From Desulfobacterales bacterium (GTDB taxonomy: Bacteria > Desulfobacterota > Desulfobacteria > Desulfobacterales > C00003060), in NCBI GenBank assembly GCA_030613145.1, contig JAUWMM010000002.1, positions 1 to 21,204 of the forward strand: DNA of 21,204 nucleotides, in the 5' to 3' direction. Below the pieces are notes generated by a model that saw only the letters and a program-made list of their open reading frames with translations, made no database searches and was not told where the DNA came from. Below, one piece after another: positions 7,807 through 15,002 of this stretch. How positions within the stretch are numbered: position 1 is the first letter of the stretch; every line of letters begins with the position of its first letter. A program made the position numbers and the translations under genes.

Positions 7807-8450
7807 TGAAATTTAAGCGCCAGCGGGAAAAAATGGTGAGTACGCAGATCGAGGGTCGGGGTATCCATGACTATAGGGTTCTTGAGGCTATGCGTAAAGT
7901 CCCACGCCATCTTTTTGTAGGTGAAGCCTTGCAGGACCAGGCCTATGGAGATTTTCCCCTCCCCATTGGTGAAGGCCAGACTATATCGCAGCCGTATATT
8001 GTAGCAGAGATGACTCAAGCCCTTGAATTAACCAAGGATGATCGCGTCCTAGAGATCGGAACCGGCTCAGGTTACCAGACTGCCATACTGGCTGAGCTGG
8101 CCTTTCGGGTCTATACGATTGAACGGGTGCGGGAGCTATTTATCAGGGCTCGCATGCTACTTGATAAACTCGGTTACCACAACGTTATCGCCAAGTGTTC
8201 CGATGGTACCCTGGGCTGGCCTGACGAGAGCCCCTTTGATGCGATCATCGTTACAGCCGGTGCACCTGAGGTCCAAGAAAAACTTGTGCAGCAGCTAATA
8301 ATAGGTGGCCGCACGGTCATCCCTGTGGGTGACAGGTTCTCCCAAACGCTCCTCAAGATCTGCAGAGACGAAGATGGTGTCCACACGAACGACTTGGGGG
8401 GCTGCCGGTTCGTAAAGCTCATCGGGGAACACGGCTGGAAGGAAGAATAG
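7806..8450 (+). CDS. pcm: Protein-L-isoaspartate O-methyltransferase
   Basis: Cytoplasmic SAM-dependent methyltransferase that methylates isoaspartyl residues in damaged proteins so that they can revert to aspartate. It has 214 residues, close to the E. coli enzyme (208). Family signatures: RGI.D..VL.AM at 18-29, VPRHLFV (32-38), the substrate-site stretch GQTISQPY (57-64), SAM motif [14 protein letters not shown] (81-93), and [12 protein letters not shown] (144-155). The start is GTG 7806, overlapping the stop of the nitroreductase stub; it has no strong Shine-Dalgarno of its own, which suggests translational coupling. An in-frame ATG nine codons later (7833) is possible but would trim the conserved RxxMV start. 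The DUF368 gene follows after 115 bp. Confidence 0.95.
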   Translation: MKFKRQREKMVSTQIEGRGIHDYRVLEAMRKVPRHLFVGEALQDQAYGDFPLPIGEGQTISQPYIVAEMTQALELTKDDRVLEIGTGSGYQTAILAELAFRVYTIERVRELFIRARMLLDKLGYHNVIAKCSDGTLGWPDESPFDAIIVTAGAPEVQEKLVQQLIIGGRTVIPVGDRFSQTLLKICRDEDGVHTNDLGGCRFVKLIGEHGWKEE

Positions 8451-8565
8451 ACCATTCCACCTGATGTCCTTTTGATTACCCTTTCTGTTGTCCTGCCAAG
8501 AAAATCGCAGGTACGCCTTGTGGTCATTTTCTGCGGTGTGATCCTCACGGCGAGGAGTTGGAGTT

Positions 8566-9501
8566 ATGATGAATAGTCCGATCCATTCTGATCGCCCCTT
8601 CATCGCTTATCTCGGATTGACCATGAAAGGATTTTGCATGGGTGCTGCTGATGTGGTCCCTGGTGTGTCAGGCGGCACCATGGCATTCATTCTCGGAATC
8701 TACCAGGAACTGATCAAGTCCATCAAATCGTTTGATCTGATCTTTTTGAGGCTCCTATTCTCCTTAAAAGTAAAGGATGCCCTGGACCATGTGTCCTGGC
8801 AATTTCTTATGGCAATCGGGCTTGGAATACTCATAGCCATCTTTACGCTTGCCGGGATTTTGGCCTGGCTTCTTCAAAACCAGCCCGTACTCATTTGGTC
8901 TTTTTTCTTTGGCCTGATCGTTGCCTCCCTGTTTACCGTAAGCAAGCATCTTAATAAATGGGCCCCATCCATCTTTGCCTGGATAGGATTGGGGGCTTTG
9001 TGTACCTATCTTCTGGTCGGGATGGTCCCGGCAAAGACGCCGGATACGGCATGGTTTTTGTTTATGAGCGGGGCCATTGCCATATGTGCCATGATCCTCC
9101 CTGGAATATCCGGGGCCTTTATCCTCGTCCTCTTAGGGAAATATCATTATGTCTTGGAAGCGGTGAACAATAGAGATATTTTCAGCCTTCTGCTTGTGGC
9201 CACCGGAGCAGGCGTGGGATTGGTCACATTCGTTCGTCTACTCAATTGGATTTTCAATAGATACCACGATATTACCATAGGCCTATTAACTGGTCTAATG
9301 TTCGGTTCACTGAGAAAGGTTTGGCCCTGGAAAAAGACCTTGCAGAGCATGGGGGACACCCATGGAAATGTAATTGCTACGGCCCAGGCCAATATTTTAC
9401 CGTCTCAGTGGGATACCGAATTAATGATAGCTCTTTGCTTGGCTGTTATTGGTTTTCTGATGGTCTTTTCTCTGAACTTTTTGGCTGAAAAACAGAAATG
9501 A
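8566..9501 (+). CDS. DUF368 membrane protein, polyprenyl-phosphate transporter family (PopT-like)
   Basis: Integral membrane protein of 311 residues with about eight hydrophobic segments. The N-terminal signature GFCMGAADVVPGVSGGTMAF and a second related segment ILPGISGAFILVLLGKY mark the DUF368 family, whose internal repeat is clear here. Members were reported as transporters that return undecaprenyl phosphate across the cytoplasmic membrane for reuse in cell-wall and O-antigen synthesis, so a lipid-carrier recycling role is likely. GAGGAG at 8552-8557 precedes ATG 8566 by eight bases; a second ATG follows at once. The gene probably shares the promoter at 7544 with pcm. The next gene downstream was a glycosyltransferase, now decayed, which would fit a polyprenyl-linked sugar pathway (inference). 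Confidence 0.9.
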   Translation: MMNSPIHSDRPFIAYLGLTMKGFCMGAADVVPGVSGGTMAFILGIYQELIKSIKSFDLIFLRLLFSLKVKDALDHVSWQFLMAIGLGILIAIFTLAGILAWLLQNQPVLIWSFFFGLIVASLFTVSKHLNKWAPSIFAWIGLGALCTYLLVGMVPAKTPDTAWFLFMSGAIAICAMILPGISGAFILVLLGKYHYVLEAVNNRDIFSLLLVATGAGVGLVTFVRLLNWIFNRYHDITIGLLTGLMFGSLRKVWPWKKTLQSMGDTHGNVIATAQANILPSQWDTELMIALCLAVIGFLMVFSLNFLAEKQK

Positions 9502-9515
9502 GAGAGGGGTGCCCT

Positions 9516-9667
9516 ATGGCAACGATTAAGACAGATATCTATCGGTCATTAGTCCTACCTATAATGAACAGGCATGGATCGCTGACTCCCTTTATCCAGT
9601 AACGGACTACTTGGCCAAGCAAGTCTATCGAAGTGAAATTCTCGTGGTAGATGACGGCAGCTATTGA
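9516..9667 (+). pseudogene. Frameshifted, truncated family-2 glycosyltransferase relic
   Basis: ATG 9516 follows GAGAGGGG at a good distance and opens MATIKTDIY. About nine codons in, the sensible reading shifts to another frame and continues LSVISPTYNEQAWIADSLYP, later EILVVDDGSY, ending at TGA 9665-9667. PTYNE and VVDDGS are the two nucleotide-sugar-binding signatures at the start of dolichol-phosphate mannosyl/glucosyltransferase-type GT-A enzymes. The catalytic remainder (normally 200 or more residues) is absent. It follows DUF368 by 14 bp, so it was probably once the next cistron. Confidence 0.72.
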
Positions 9668-9690
9668 CAGGTATTTCGATTCACTTGCTA
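9664..9690 (+). promoter_or_regulatory. Candidate promoter for the DUF4124 gene
   Basis: TTGACA overlaps the stop codon of the glycosyltransferase relic, and a TGCTATAGT extended -10-like sequence follows. The spacer to TATAGT is 19 nt, longer than ideal. The region between it and the gene is AT-rich and holds a hairpin just before the ribosome site. Confidence 0.35.
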
Positions 9691-9743
9691 TAGTTTTTGT
9701 GATATTATCAATTTAGGTTTGTGGTGATCAAGTTTTTCATCTC

Positions 9744-9766
9744 ATAAAATCGCTCCGCGATTTTAT
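9744..9766 (+). repeat. Perfect 10-bp hairpin (family H) directly before a ribosome binding site
   Basis: ATAAAATCGC and GCGATTTTAT form a perfect stem around TCC, ending three bases before the AGGAGGG Shine-Dalgarno of the DUF4124 gene. There is no T-run, and it lies before a start codon rather than after a gene, so it is not a simple terminator. Related hairpins lie at 14235-14257 and 20545-20566, also immediately upstream of start codons. Confidence 0.75.
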
Positions 9767-9782
9767 ATAAGGAGGGATGACC

Positions 9783-10301
9783 ATGAGGCTCGGGCAATGG
9801 ATTATTGTGCTCATGTTGACGGGGATGTATGCGCTGGCGTCAGCTGGGGTCTTCAGGTACGTCGATGAAAAAGGCGATGTCCACTATACAGATGATCTCA
9901 CCAATGTCCCTGTAGAACAGTGGCCAAAGGAAGTTGAATACGAAGAACCTGTCGTTCAATCGAAACCAGAGGAGGCAGAAGGAAAAGGGCAGGAAACAGA
10001 TAGCGCTAAAAAGGCCTTGCAAGAAAAAAAAGCCCAGGAAAAGGCCCTTGGGGAGAAACTGAGACAGACCGGAGAAAAGATGGAAGCAGAATACCAAGAC
10101 CTTAAGAAGGAAAGAGAGGAACTAGATAAAATAGCGACGAAGCGGCTGAAGAGAGCTGAGTACAATAAACTTCTTAAAAGGGTCAAAGATTTTAACTCGC
10201 GGACTGAAGATTACGAAAATAGAAGAACGGCATTTGAGAAAGAAGTTGAAGCTTATAATGCCAGTATAAAAAAGGACATTGAAGTTCAGGAGCTCAGGTA
10301 A
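9783..10301 (+). CDS. Exported DUF4124 protein with coiled coil
   Basis: Small secreted or periplasmic protein, 172 residues. ATG 9783 is chosen over ATG 9777 because AAGGAGGG (9769-9776) sits six bases before it and would touch the earlier one. Residues 1-20 are a signal peptide (hydrophobic IIVLMLTGMYALASA). Then GVFRYVDEKGDVHYTDDL is the DUF4124 signature, a short beta-rich domain common in exported proteobacterial proteins. Residues 45-165 are highly charged Lys/Glu-rich sequence predicted to be a long coiled coil. Function is unknown; an envelope scaffold or binding role is possible. It converges on nrdJ with only 12 bp between stop codons. Confidence 0.82.
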   Translation: MRLGQWIIVLMLTGMYALASAGVFRYVDEKGDVHYTDDLTNVPVEQWPKEVEYEEPVVQSKPEEAEGKGQETDSAKKALQEKKAQEKALGEKLRQTGEKMEAEYQDLKKEREELDKIATKRLKRAEYNKLLKRVKDFNSRTEDYENRRTAFEKEVEAYNASIKKDIEVQELR

Positions 10302-10313
10302 GATAATAATCTT

Positions 10314-12512
10314 TTAGCTGCATCTGGAGAACCCGCAGGAACGACAAACCAGACACCCGCCCTCGTGCTCCAGCGCACCGCCGCAGTCAGGGCAGGCTCC
10401 CATCATGGCAGGCATGTCTGTGGTGCTGATCTGGGTGTAATGCTTTATTACCTGAGAAATACCATCCGGGCAGGAGAGAACCATTTTCCCGTTTTGCCAG
10501 ATGGGCGTTGGGCATCGAATGCCACTGATTTGCTTGAGGATAGCCTCCACCTTGACGCCGCTACGCAAGGCCAGGGATATAAGTCTTCCTGCCGCTTCAA
10601 TCTGGGAAGAGGCACATCCTCCTGTCTTTCCCATTTGGGCAAAGACTTCACAGACACCCTGCTCGTCTTCGTTTATCGTTACGTACAGTTTGCCGCAACC
10701 GGTATTGATTCGTTCTGTGAAACCCCTGGTCCGAACAGGACGTACCCGCGGCACAATCCCTGGCTGGCCAAGCTTCGTTTCGGTTTCCGTGGCCTTCTGG
10801 GCTTGCTCCCTGCCTATATTGAGCACCTGGCGATCACGGCTTCCGTAGCGATAAATCGTTACACCCTTGCATCCGGTCTCGTAGGCGAGCTTGTACACCT
10901 TCTCTATATCTTCAGGGGTGGCATCTTGGGGAAAATTGACTGTCTTGGATACAGCATTGTCTGTATATTTTTGAAAAGCCGCCTGGATTCGAATGTGCCA
11001 CTCGGGTGCAATATCATGGGCGGTAACAAAAAGGCGTTTTATCTTGTCCGGAATTTCTTTGATATGCTGAATCGAACCGGTCTCAGCGATCTGCTCGGAC
11101 AGTTCATTGCTGTAAAAACCATTTTGCCTTGCCACTTTCTCAAATAGTGGATGCATCTCAAACAGGGTATCCCCATCAAGAACCCTGCGCTCATAAGCCA
11201 CTGCAAAGATGGGCTCTACGCCACTGGAACATCCGGCGATGATGCTGATTGTGCCTGTGGGTGCGACAGTGGTTACGGTTGCGTTTCGTATATACGGCGT
11301 CTTGGAGTCGTCGAATATGCTCCCCTCATAAGCAGGAAAGTTTCCTCTCTTCCTGGCCAGTTCGCTTGAAGCCTTCCTTGCCTCGCGCAAGATAAAGCTC
11401 ATGACCTGTTCGGCCTGCCTTACTGCTTTTTTCGAATTGTACGCTATGCCCAGCTCAATGAGCATATCAGCAAACCCCATGACTCCCAGACCGATTTTTC
11501 GCGTCTCTTTGCTGACAGCTTCGATCCGGCGCAAAGGGTATTTATTTATCTCTATTACATTATCAAGGAAGTGAACTGCGCTTTGAATGGTGTGTCTGAG
11601 TTTGGGCCTGTCCAATTTGCCATCACTTACCATCTTAGACAGATTGATCGAGCCAAGATTACACGATTCATACGGAAGCAATGGTTGTTCACCACAGGGA
11701 TTAGTAGCCTCGATTTCACCCAGTTGAGGGACAGGATTGGCTCGGTTGATGTGGTCAAGGAAAATGATCCCTGGTTCTCCGCTTTGCCAGGCCGCCCGAA
11801 CAATCTTGTCAAAGATGGCTTTTGCAGAAGCCCGCCTGAAGACTTTATGGTTTCTAGGGTTGATCAGGTCGTAGTCTTTGTCAGCTGACAGGGCGTCCAT
11901 AAACGAGGAGGTGAGAGCGACTGAGATATTGAAGTTGTTTAGTCTATGTAGGTTGATCTTGCTCTGAATAAAGGCCTCGATATCCGGGTGATCCACCCGT
12001 AGGATCCCCATGTTGGCTCCCCGCCTGGTACCTCCTTGCTTTACGGTTTCGGTGGCAACATCAAACACCGCCATGAAAGAAATAGGACCGCTCGAAATCC
12101 CGCGTGTGGAGAGCACAGTGTCATTTTCGGGACGTATGCGAGAGAAGGAGAAGCCGGTTCCCCCACCGCTCTTGTGGATCATTGCTGTATGTCTGAGTGT
12201 CTCAAAGATGCTGTCGATGGAGTCCTCAATCGGCAGCACAAAACAGGCTGCCAGTTGCCCCAGCTGACGCCCGGCATTCATCAGAGTTGGAGAGTTGGGC
12301 ATAAAAACCAGCTCTGCCATCAAACTGTAAAACTCCTTTGCGGTCTTATGAATGTCTGCATTGGAATCAAATCTGTCGTCGGCTGCGGCAATACTTCGGG
12401 CCACCCTCTTGAACAGGTCCTGGGGCGTCTCTGTAAGTCTTCGCTTTCGATCCTTCTTTAAATAACGCCTTTCAAGAACGACCAGGGCATTAGGAGAAAG
12501 TGATATTCCCAT
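10314..12512 (-). CDS. nrdJ: Adenosylcobalamin-dependent (class II) ribonucleotide reductase
   Basis: Reduces ribonucleotides to deoxyribonucleotides using a B12-generated thiyl radical, independent of oxygen. It has 732 residues. Active site N271-P-C273-G-E275 (NPCGEQPL), with C273 the likely thiyl residue. C90 (in AACFVLP) and C284 (YESCNLG) are the expected redox pair; the 11-residue spacing from C273 to C284 matches known class II enzymes. TVAPTGTISIIAGCSSG near 414-431 is the phosphate-binding region. The C-terminus has an ACPDCGG...CRSCG zinc-ribbon-like module and ends CS, with cysteines able to re-reduce the active site. There is no N-terminal ATP cone, so allosteric activity control of that type is absent. 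Start ATG 12512; the Shine-Dalgarno is weak. No nrdA/B or nrdD is nearby. Confidence 0.95.
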   Translation of the reverse strand: MGISLSPNALVVLERRYLKKDRKRRLTETPQDLFKRVARSIAAADDRFDSNADIHKTAKEFYSLMAELVFMPNSPTLMNAGRQLGQLAACFVLPIEDSIDSIFETLRHTAMIHKSGGGTGFSFSRIRPENDTVLSTRGISSGPISFMAVFDVATETVKQGGTRRGANMGILRVDHPDIEAFIQSKINLHRLNNFNISVALTSSFMDALSADKDYDLINPRNHKVFRRASAKAIFDKIVRAAWQSGEPGIIFLDHINRANPVPQLGEIEATNPCGEQPLLPYESCNLGSINLSKMVSDGKLDRPKLRHTIQSAVHFLDNVIEINKYPLRRIEAVSKETRKIGLGVMGFADMLIELGIAYNSKKAVRQAEQVMSFILREARKASSELARKRGNFPAYEGSIFDDSKTPYIRNATVTTVAPTGTISIIAGCSSGVEPIFAVAYERRVLDGDTLFEMHPLFEKVARQNGFYSNELSEQIAETGSIQHIKEIPDKIKRLFVTAHDIAPEWHIRIQAAFQKYTDNAVSKTVNFPQDATPEDIEKVYKLAYETGCKGVTIYRYGSRDRQVLNIGREQAQKATETETKLGQPGIVPRVRPVRTRGFTERINTGCGKLYVTINEDEQGVCEVFAQMGKTGGCASSQIEAAGRLISLALRSGVKVEAILKQISGIRCPTPIWQNGKMVLSCPDGISQVIKHYTQISTTDMPAMMGACPDCGGALEHEGGCLVCRSCGFSRCS

Positions 12513-12586
12513 AAGCTATGTCCGTAATACCAGATGCTGGATGTAAGATCACCAAGCAACGGTAAACCCAAATCAGGAAACGGTCA

Positions 12587-13516
12587 TCAATGCACGATTT
12601 TTGATTTGGCGTATGTTTTTTTCGTGTCGGTTTGACGATTCAAAAACTTGATGAAAGTTCTGCACAAAGGGGACTGGGTCCGATGTCTGTGAAACGTCAG
12701 ATAAAAGGCCCTCTTAAAGGTTAGGTCCTTAATCTTCACTTTCTTAAGGCTTCCGATGGTCAACTCTTCAGCCACAGCACATTCAGACATGATGGAGATG
12801 CCCATACCTGCTTTGATCCCCTGACGAACAGCTTCAGTACTTCCCATCTCGGCCACAATATTCAGGGCACCAAGTGAGTAGCCTGATTTGTACAACACCT
12901 GCTCAATCGACTTCCGAGTGCCGGAGCCCATCTCACGCATTATGAATGGCTCCCTGATAAGTTCATTCATTGCAACATTGGGTTTGGTTGCCCATTTATG
13001 ACTCCTTGGCACTGTAAGAAACATCTGATCATCTATGATCTTCTTCTGAACAAGTTGAGCTTCTCGGGCCTTGGCACCCACAATTCCAAGCTCCACATTC
13101 CCTTCAAGCGTATCACCGATGATTTTTTCCGTATCGCCTTGTACAAGGGTCACCACGACTTCGGGATAGTCTTCCTTGAATCTTCCCAGCAGTGGAGGCA
13201 GGATATAACCGGCCGGTATTGTGCTTCCTCCAATGGTCAGACGTCCTTTGATTTTGCCCTGAAACTCGGCCAAGGCATTTTCAGCTTCTTGCTTCAGGGC
13301 AATAATTTTTGTCGCATAACCGTAAAGAAGGCTGCCAGTCTTGGTGGGAATGACTTCCCTTCCCAGGCGATCGACTAGTTTACAATCAAAGTGGTTTTCC
13401 AGGTCTTTTATATGGCTGCTTACCGTAGGCTGGGAAAGGTAGACCGCCTTGGCCGCCCTGGAAAAGCTTCTCAACTCAACCACTCGGCAGAATATTTGGA
13501 GCCTCCACAAGTCCAT
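12587..13516 (-). CDS. LysR-family regulator, selenium-metabolism-associated type
   Basis: Transcriptional regulator of 309 residues. Residues 1-60 are the winged helix-turn-helix (FSRAAKAVYLSQPTVSSHIKD), and about 90-295 the periplasmic-binding-protein-like effector domain. GGSTIPAGYILPPLLGRF, GDTEKII, ELGIVGAK and VAEMGSTEAV closely resemble, from memory, the LysR group annotated as selenium-metabolism-associated in Desulfobacterota and Clostridia. No sel genes or selenoprotein are in the window, so a role in selenium metabolism is only suggested by the subfamily. The start ATG 13516 gives the normal LysR N-terminus, with no obvious Shine-Dalgarno. nrdJ follows 74 bp downstream on the same strand. 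A 9-bp inverted repeat (GTACTGGAG/CTCCAGTAC) lies just upstream. Confidence 0.85.
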   Translation of the reverse strand: MDLWRLQIFCRVVELRSFSRAAKAVYLSQPTVSSHIKDLENHFDCKLVDRLGREVIPTKTGSLLYGYATKIIALKQEAENALAEFQGKIKGRLTIGGSTIPAGYILPPLLGRFKEDYPEVVVTLVQGDTEKIIGDTLEGNVELGIVGAKAREAQLVQKKIIDDQMFLTVPRSHKWATKPNVAMNELIREPFIMREMGSGTRKSIEQVLYKSGYSLGALNIVAEMGSTEAVRQGIKAGMGISIMSECAVAEELTIGSLKKVKIKDLTFKRAFYLTFHRHRTQSPLCRTFIKFLNRQTDTKKTYAKSKIVH

Positions 13517-13531
13517 CGCAACCGTTCATTG

Positions 13532-13615
13532 GGTACTGGAGCATTGAAGTGTTGGAAAATACGTGAAACCCTGGAGCTCCTCTAAATATGGTTTTCCCAT
13601 CACTCCAGTACTACA
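13532..13615. repeat. Inverted repeat upstream of the LysR gene
   Basis: GTACTGGAG at 13532-13540 and CTCCAGTAC at 13607-13615 are perfect complements 66 bp apart, with partial complementarity further in (GGAAAA and TTTTCC blocks). It could be a dispersed intergenic repeat or a looped regulator site; nothing in the sequence decides. Confidence 0.5.
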
Positions 13616-13645
13616 AGGCCTCTAACTTTTCTCATGTATCAGTCT

Positions 13646-13739
13646 TGATGAAATCGTAAAAAGTCTTTTGCGAAAGACATCTTAAATACGCCTAAAATGG
13701 TCACAGAGTGAGTAAAATCGACTTTTTGCGAAACCATCA
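13646..13739. repeat. Inverted-repeat family R, copy 1 (coaD 3' end)
   Basis: Arms at 13646-13665 and 13720-13739 pair with about four mismatches around the shared core CGTAAAAAGTC / GACTTTTTGCG. Read on the minus strand it matches the copy at 20746-20809 (both contain TTTTACTCACTC(T/C)GTGA after the left arm), but it has about 30 extra bases in the loop. The coaD stop codon lies inside one arm, so this element forms the 3' end of that gene and may act as a transcript end structure. Confidence 0.65.
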
Positions 13740-14228
13740 CTCTTGAGAAGTCCCAAACTTTTGCTTTAGCTTTTTGCAAACAATGTCAGGGACCATGCCA
13801 CGGGTGTCTCCTCCGAACTGAGCGGCTTCCTTAATGATCGAGGAACTGATATAAATCCACCGCAACCCTGTCATAAGAAAAACCGTTTGAACATTCTTGT
13901 TGAGCTTCCGATTCATCAGGGCCATCTGAAATTCATATTCAAAGTCAGATACCGCTCTAAGGCCCCGCAAAATGGCATCTGCCTGACGCCTGACAACATA
14001 ATCGACCAAAAGCCCGTCAAAGCTATCCACCAGAACACCCGGCATCTCCTTAAAGGTTTCCTGGAGCATCTCCAGGCGTTCCTCAATGGTAAAAAGTGGT
14101 GTTTTGGTCCCATTTCTGGCTATGGCAACTACGACCTTATCGAAAAGTCTAAGCCCACGCCGGACAACATCGCAATGTCCATTCGTAACCGGATCAAAGG
14201 ATCCGGGATATACTGCTATCCTTCCCAT
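13737..14228 (-). CDS. coaD: Phosphopantetheine adenylyltransferase
   Basis: Cytoplasmic enzyme that transfers AMP from ATP to 4'-phosphopantetheine to give dephospho-CoA, the penultimate step of CoA synthesis. It has 163 residues, a typical length. PGSFDPVTNGH (8-18) is the nucleotidyltransferase T/HxGH-type site, RGLR is the conserved ligand-binding stretch near residue 90, and ISSSIIKE is the C-terminal ATP-binding signature. Start ATG 14228; no clear Shine-Dalgarno is present, and a small hairpin (14235-14257) takes its usual place. It lies 151 bp downstream of rsmD, its common genomic partner, with repeats in the gap. The stop codon falls within an inverted repeat. Confidence 0.96.
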   Translation of the reverse strand: MGRIAVYPGSFDPVTNGHCDVVRRGLRLFDKVVVAIARNGTKTPLFTIEERLEMLQETFKEMPGVLVDSFDGLLVDYVVRRQADAILRGLRAVSDFEYEFQMALMNRKLNKNVQTVFLMTGLRWIYISSSIIKEAAQFGGDTRGMVPDIVCKKLKQKFGTSQE

Positions 14229-14234
14229 ATCTGT

Positions 14235-14257
14235 ATAAAATCGCTCCGCGGTTCTAT
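14235..14257 (-). repeat. Hairpin (family H) immediately before the coaD start
   Basis: ATAAAATCGC, then a TCC loop and GCGGTTCTAT: the same left arm and loop as the perfect hairpin at 9744-9766, with two mismatched pairs. It ends six bases before ATG 14228 in the coaD sense direction, where the ribosome binding site would be expected. Confidence 0.65.
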
Positions 14258-14279
14258 CTTTTAGTAGGCGCTCACAGGT

Positions 14280-14375
14280 TCGGTGTTCACCGTTCAGGGT
14301 TACCTTTCAGATCCCACGAATCACCGTTCAGATTTTCGGTGAACCCTGAACGTCTGAACCCGTGAACGGTTACCA
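14280..14375. repeat. Cluster of GTTCA-type inverted and direct repeats between rsmD and coaD
   Basis: GTTCAGGGTT (14292-14301) is repeated inverted as AACCCTGAAC (14342-14351). Variants such as GTTCACCGTTCAG, CACCGTTCAGA and GTCTGAAC recur within 100 bp, so the stretch can fold in several alternative ways. No coding potential. It fills the rsmD-coaD gap. Confidence 0.6.
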
Positions 14376-14379
14376 ATTT

Positions 14380-14934
14380 TTATAACACGGGCATATAAAA
14401 AGAAACAAGAGTTTTCCCGTAATGCCTCTGGTCACTAAGGATAAAACTTGCCACTTTCTCTGGTAGTACCTCGCGCCTGCTATGCTCTATTACGTTTGTA
14501 GCCCCATCTGATATCAACCCGGCACGTCCCAATAGTTGCATAGTTGGCTCCACAAAACCCCTGTCATAAGGGGGATCGATAAACACCAACCCAAAAGCAT
14601 GGTCGATTGACTTCAAAAAATTCAACCCCCGAAGAACATCCCGTTTTAATATGATGCTTCTTTTTTCCAGGCAGCAGGCACAAGTATTTCGAGTGAGCGC
14701 TTTTATGGCCTGAGCGGCTTTGTCGACAAACACGGCTGTTGCGGCTCCCCGACTCAGCGCCTCTATACCAAGACTTCCAGTGCCGGCAAACAGATCGAGT
14801 ACAGCCGCATCTTCCGCTTCGCCTGCAAGGATGTTAAAAATTGACTCCCGCAGGTAGTCTGAGCTAGGTCGAATCGCCAAGCCCCGTATTGGGCAAAGCC
14901 TTTTCCCCCTCAGGGTGCCTCCGATAACCCTCAC
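14380..14934 (-). CDS. rsmD: 16S rRNA (guanine-966-N2)-methyltransferase
   Basis: SAM-dependent enzyme that methylates G966 of 16S rRNA during small-subunit assembly. It has 184 residues. MRVIGGTLRGKRL is the family N-terminus; IRPSSDYLRESIFNIL (21-36) matches the usual RPTxDRxREALFN segment; the SAM site DLFAGTGSLGIEALSRGA is at 47-64; the catalytic DPPY is at 120-123. The start is GTG 14934, with GGAG six bases upstream. coaD lies next downstream, the usual pairing. It follows the ntrX-like gene closely (68 bp) on the same strand, so a shared transcript is possible. Confidence 0.95.
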   Translation of the reverse strand: MRVIGGTLRGKRLCPIRGLAIRPSSDYLRESIFNILAGEAEDAAVLDLFAGTGSLGIEALSRGAATAVFVDKAAQAIKALTRNTCACCLEKRSIILKRDVLRGLNFLKSIDHAFGLVFIDPPYDRGFVEPTMQLLGRAGLISDGATNVIEHSRREVLPEKVASFILSDQRHYGKTLVSFYMPVL

Positions 14935-15002
14935 GTATTCTCCGATGTTCGTTGCTGGTTACTCGAGACCTTTGAAAAAGTCAAAGGAGTTTCCCAAAGT
15001 TC

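Noticed and set aside
10365..11147. 260-residue plus-strand frame opposite nrdJ
   Set aside because: nrdJ is unambiguous on the minus strand; the opposite frame has no motifs and is explained by codon bias.
12513..12586. Looked for a cobalamin riboswitch upstream of nrdJ
   Set aside because: The gap is only 74 bp, too short for a B12 riboswitch, and no B12-box-like sequence is seen.
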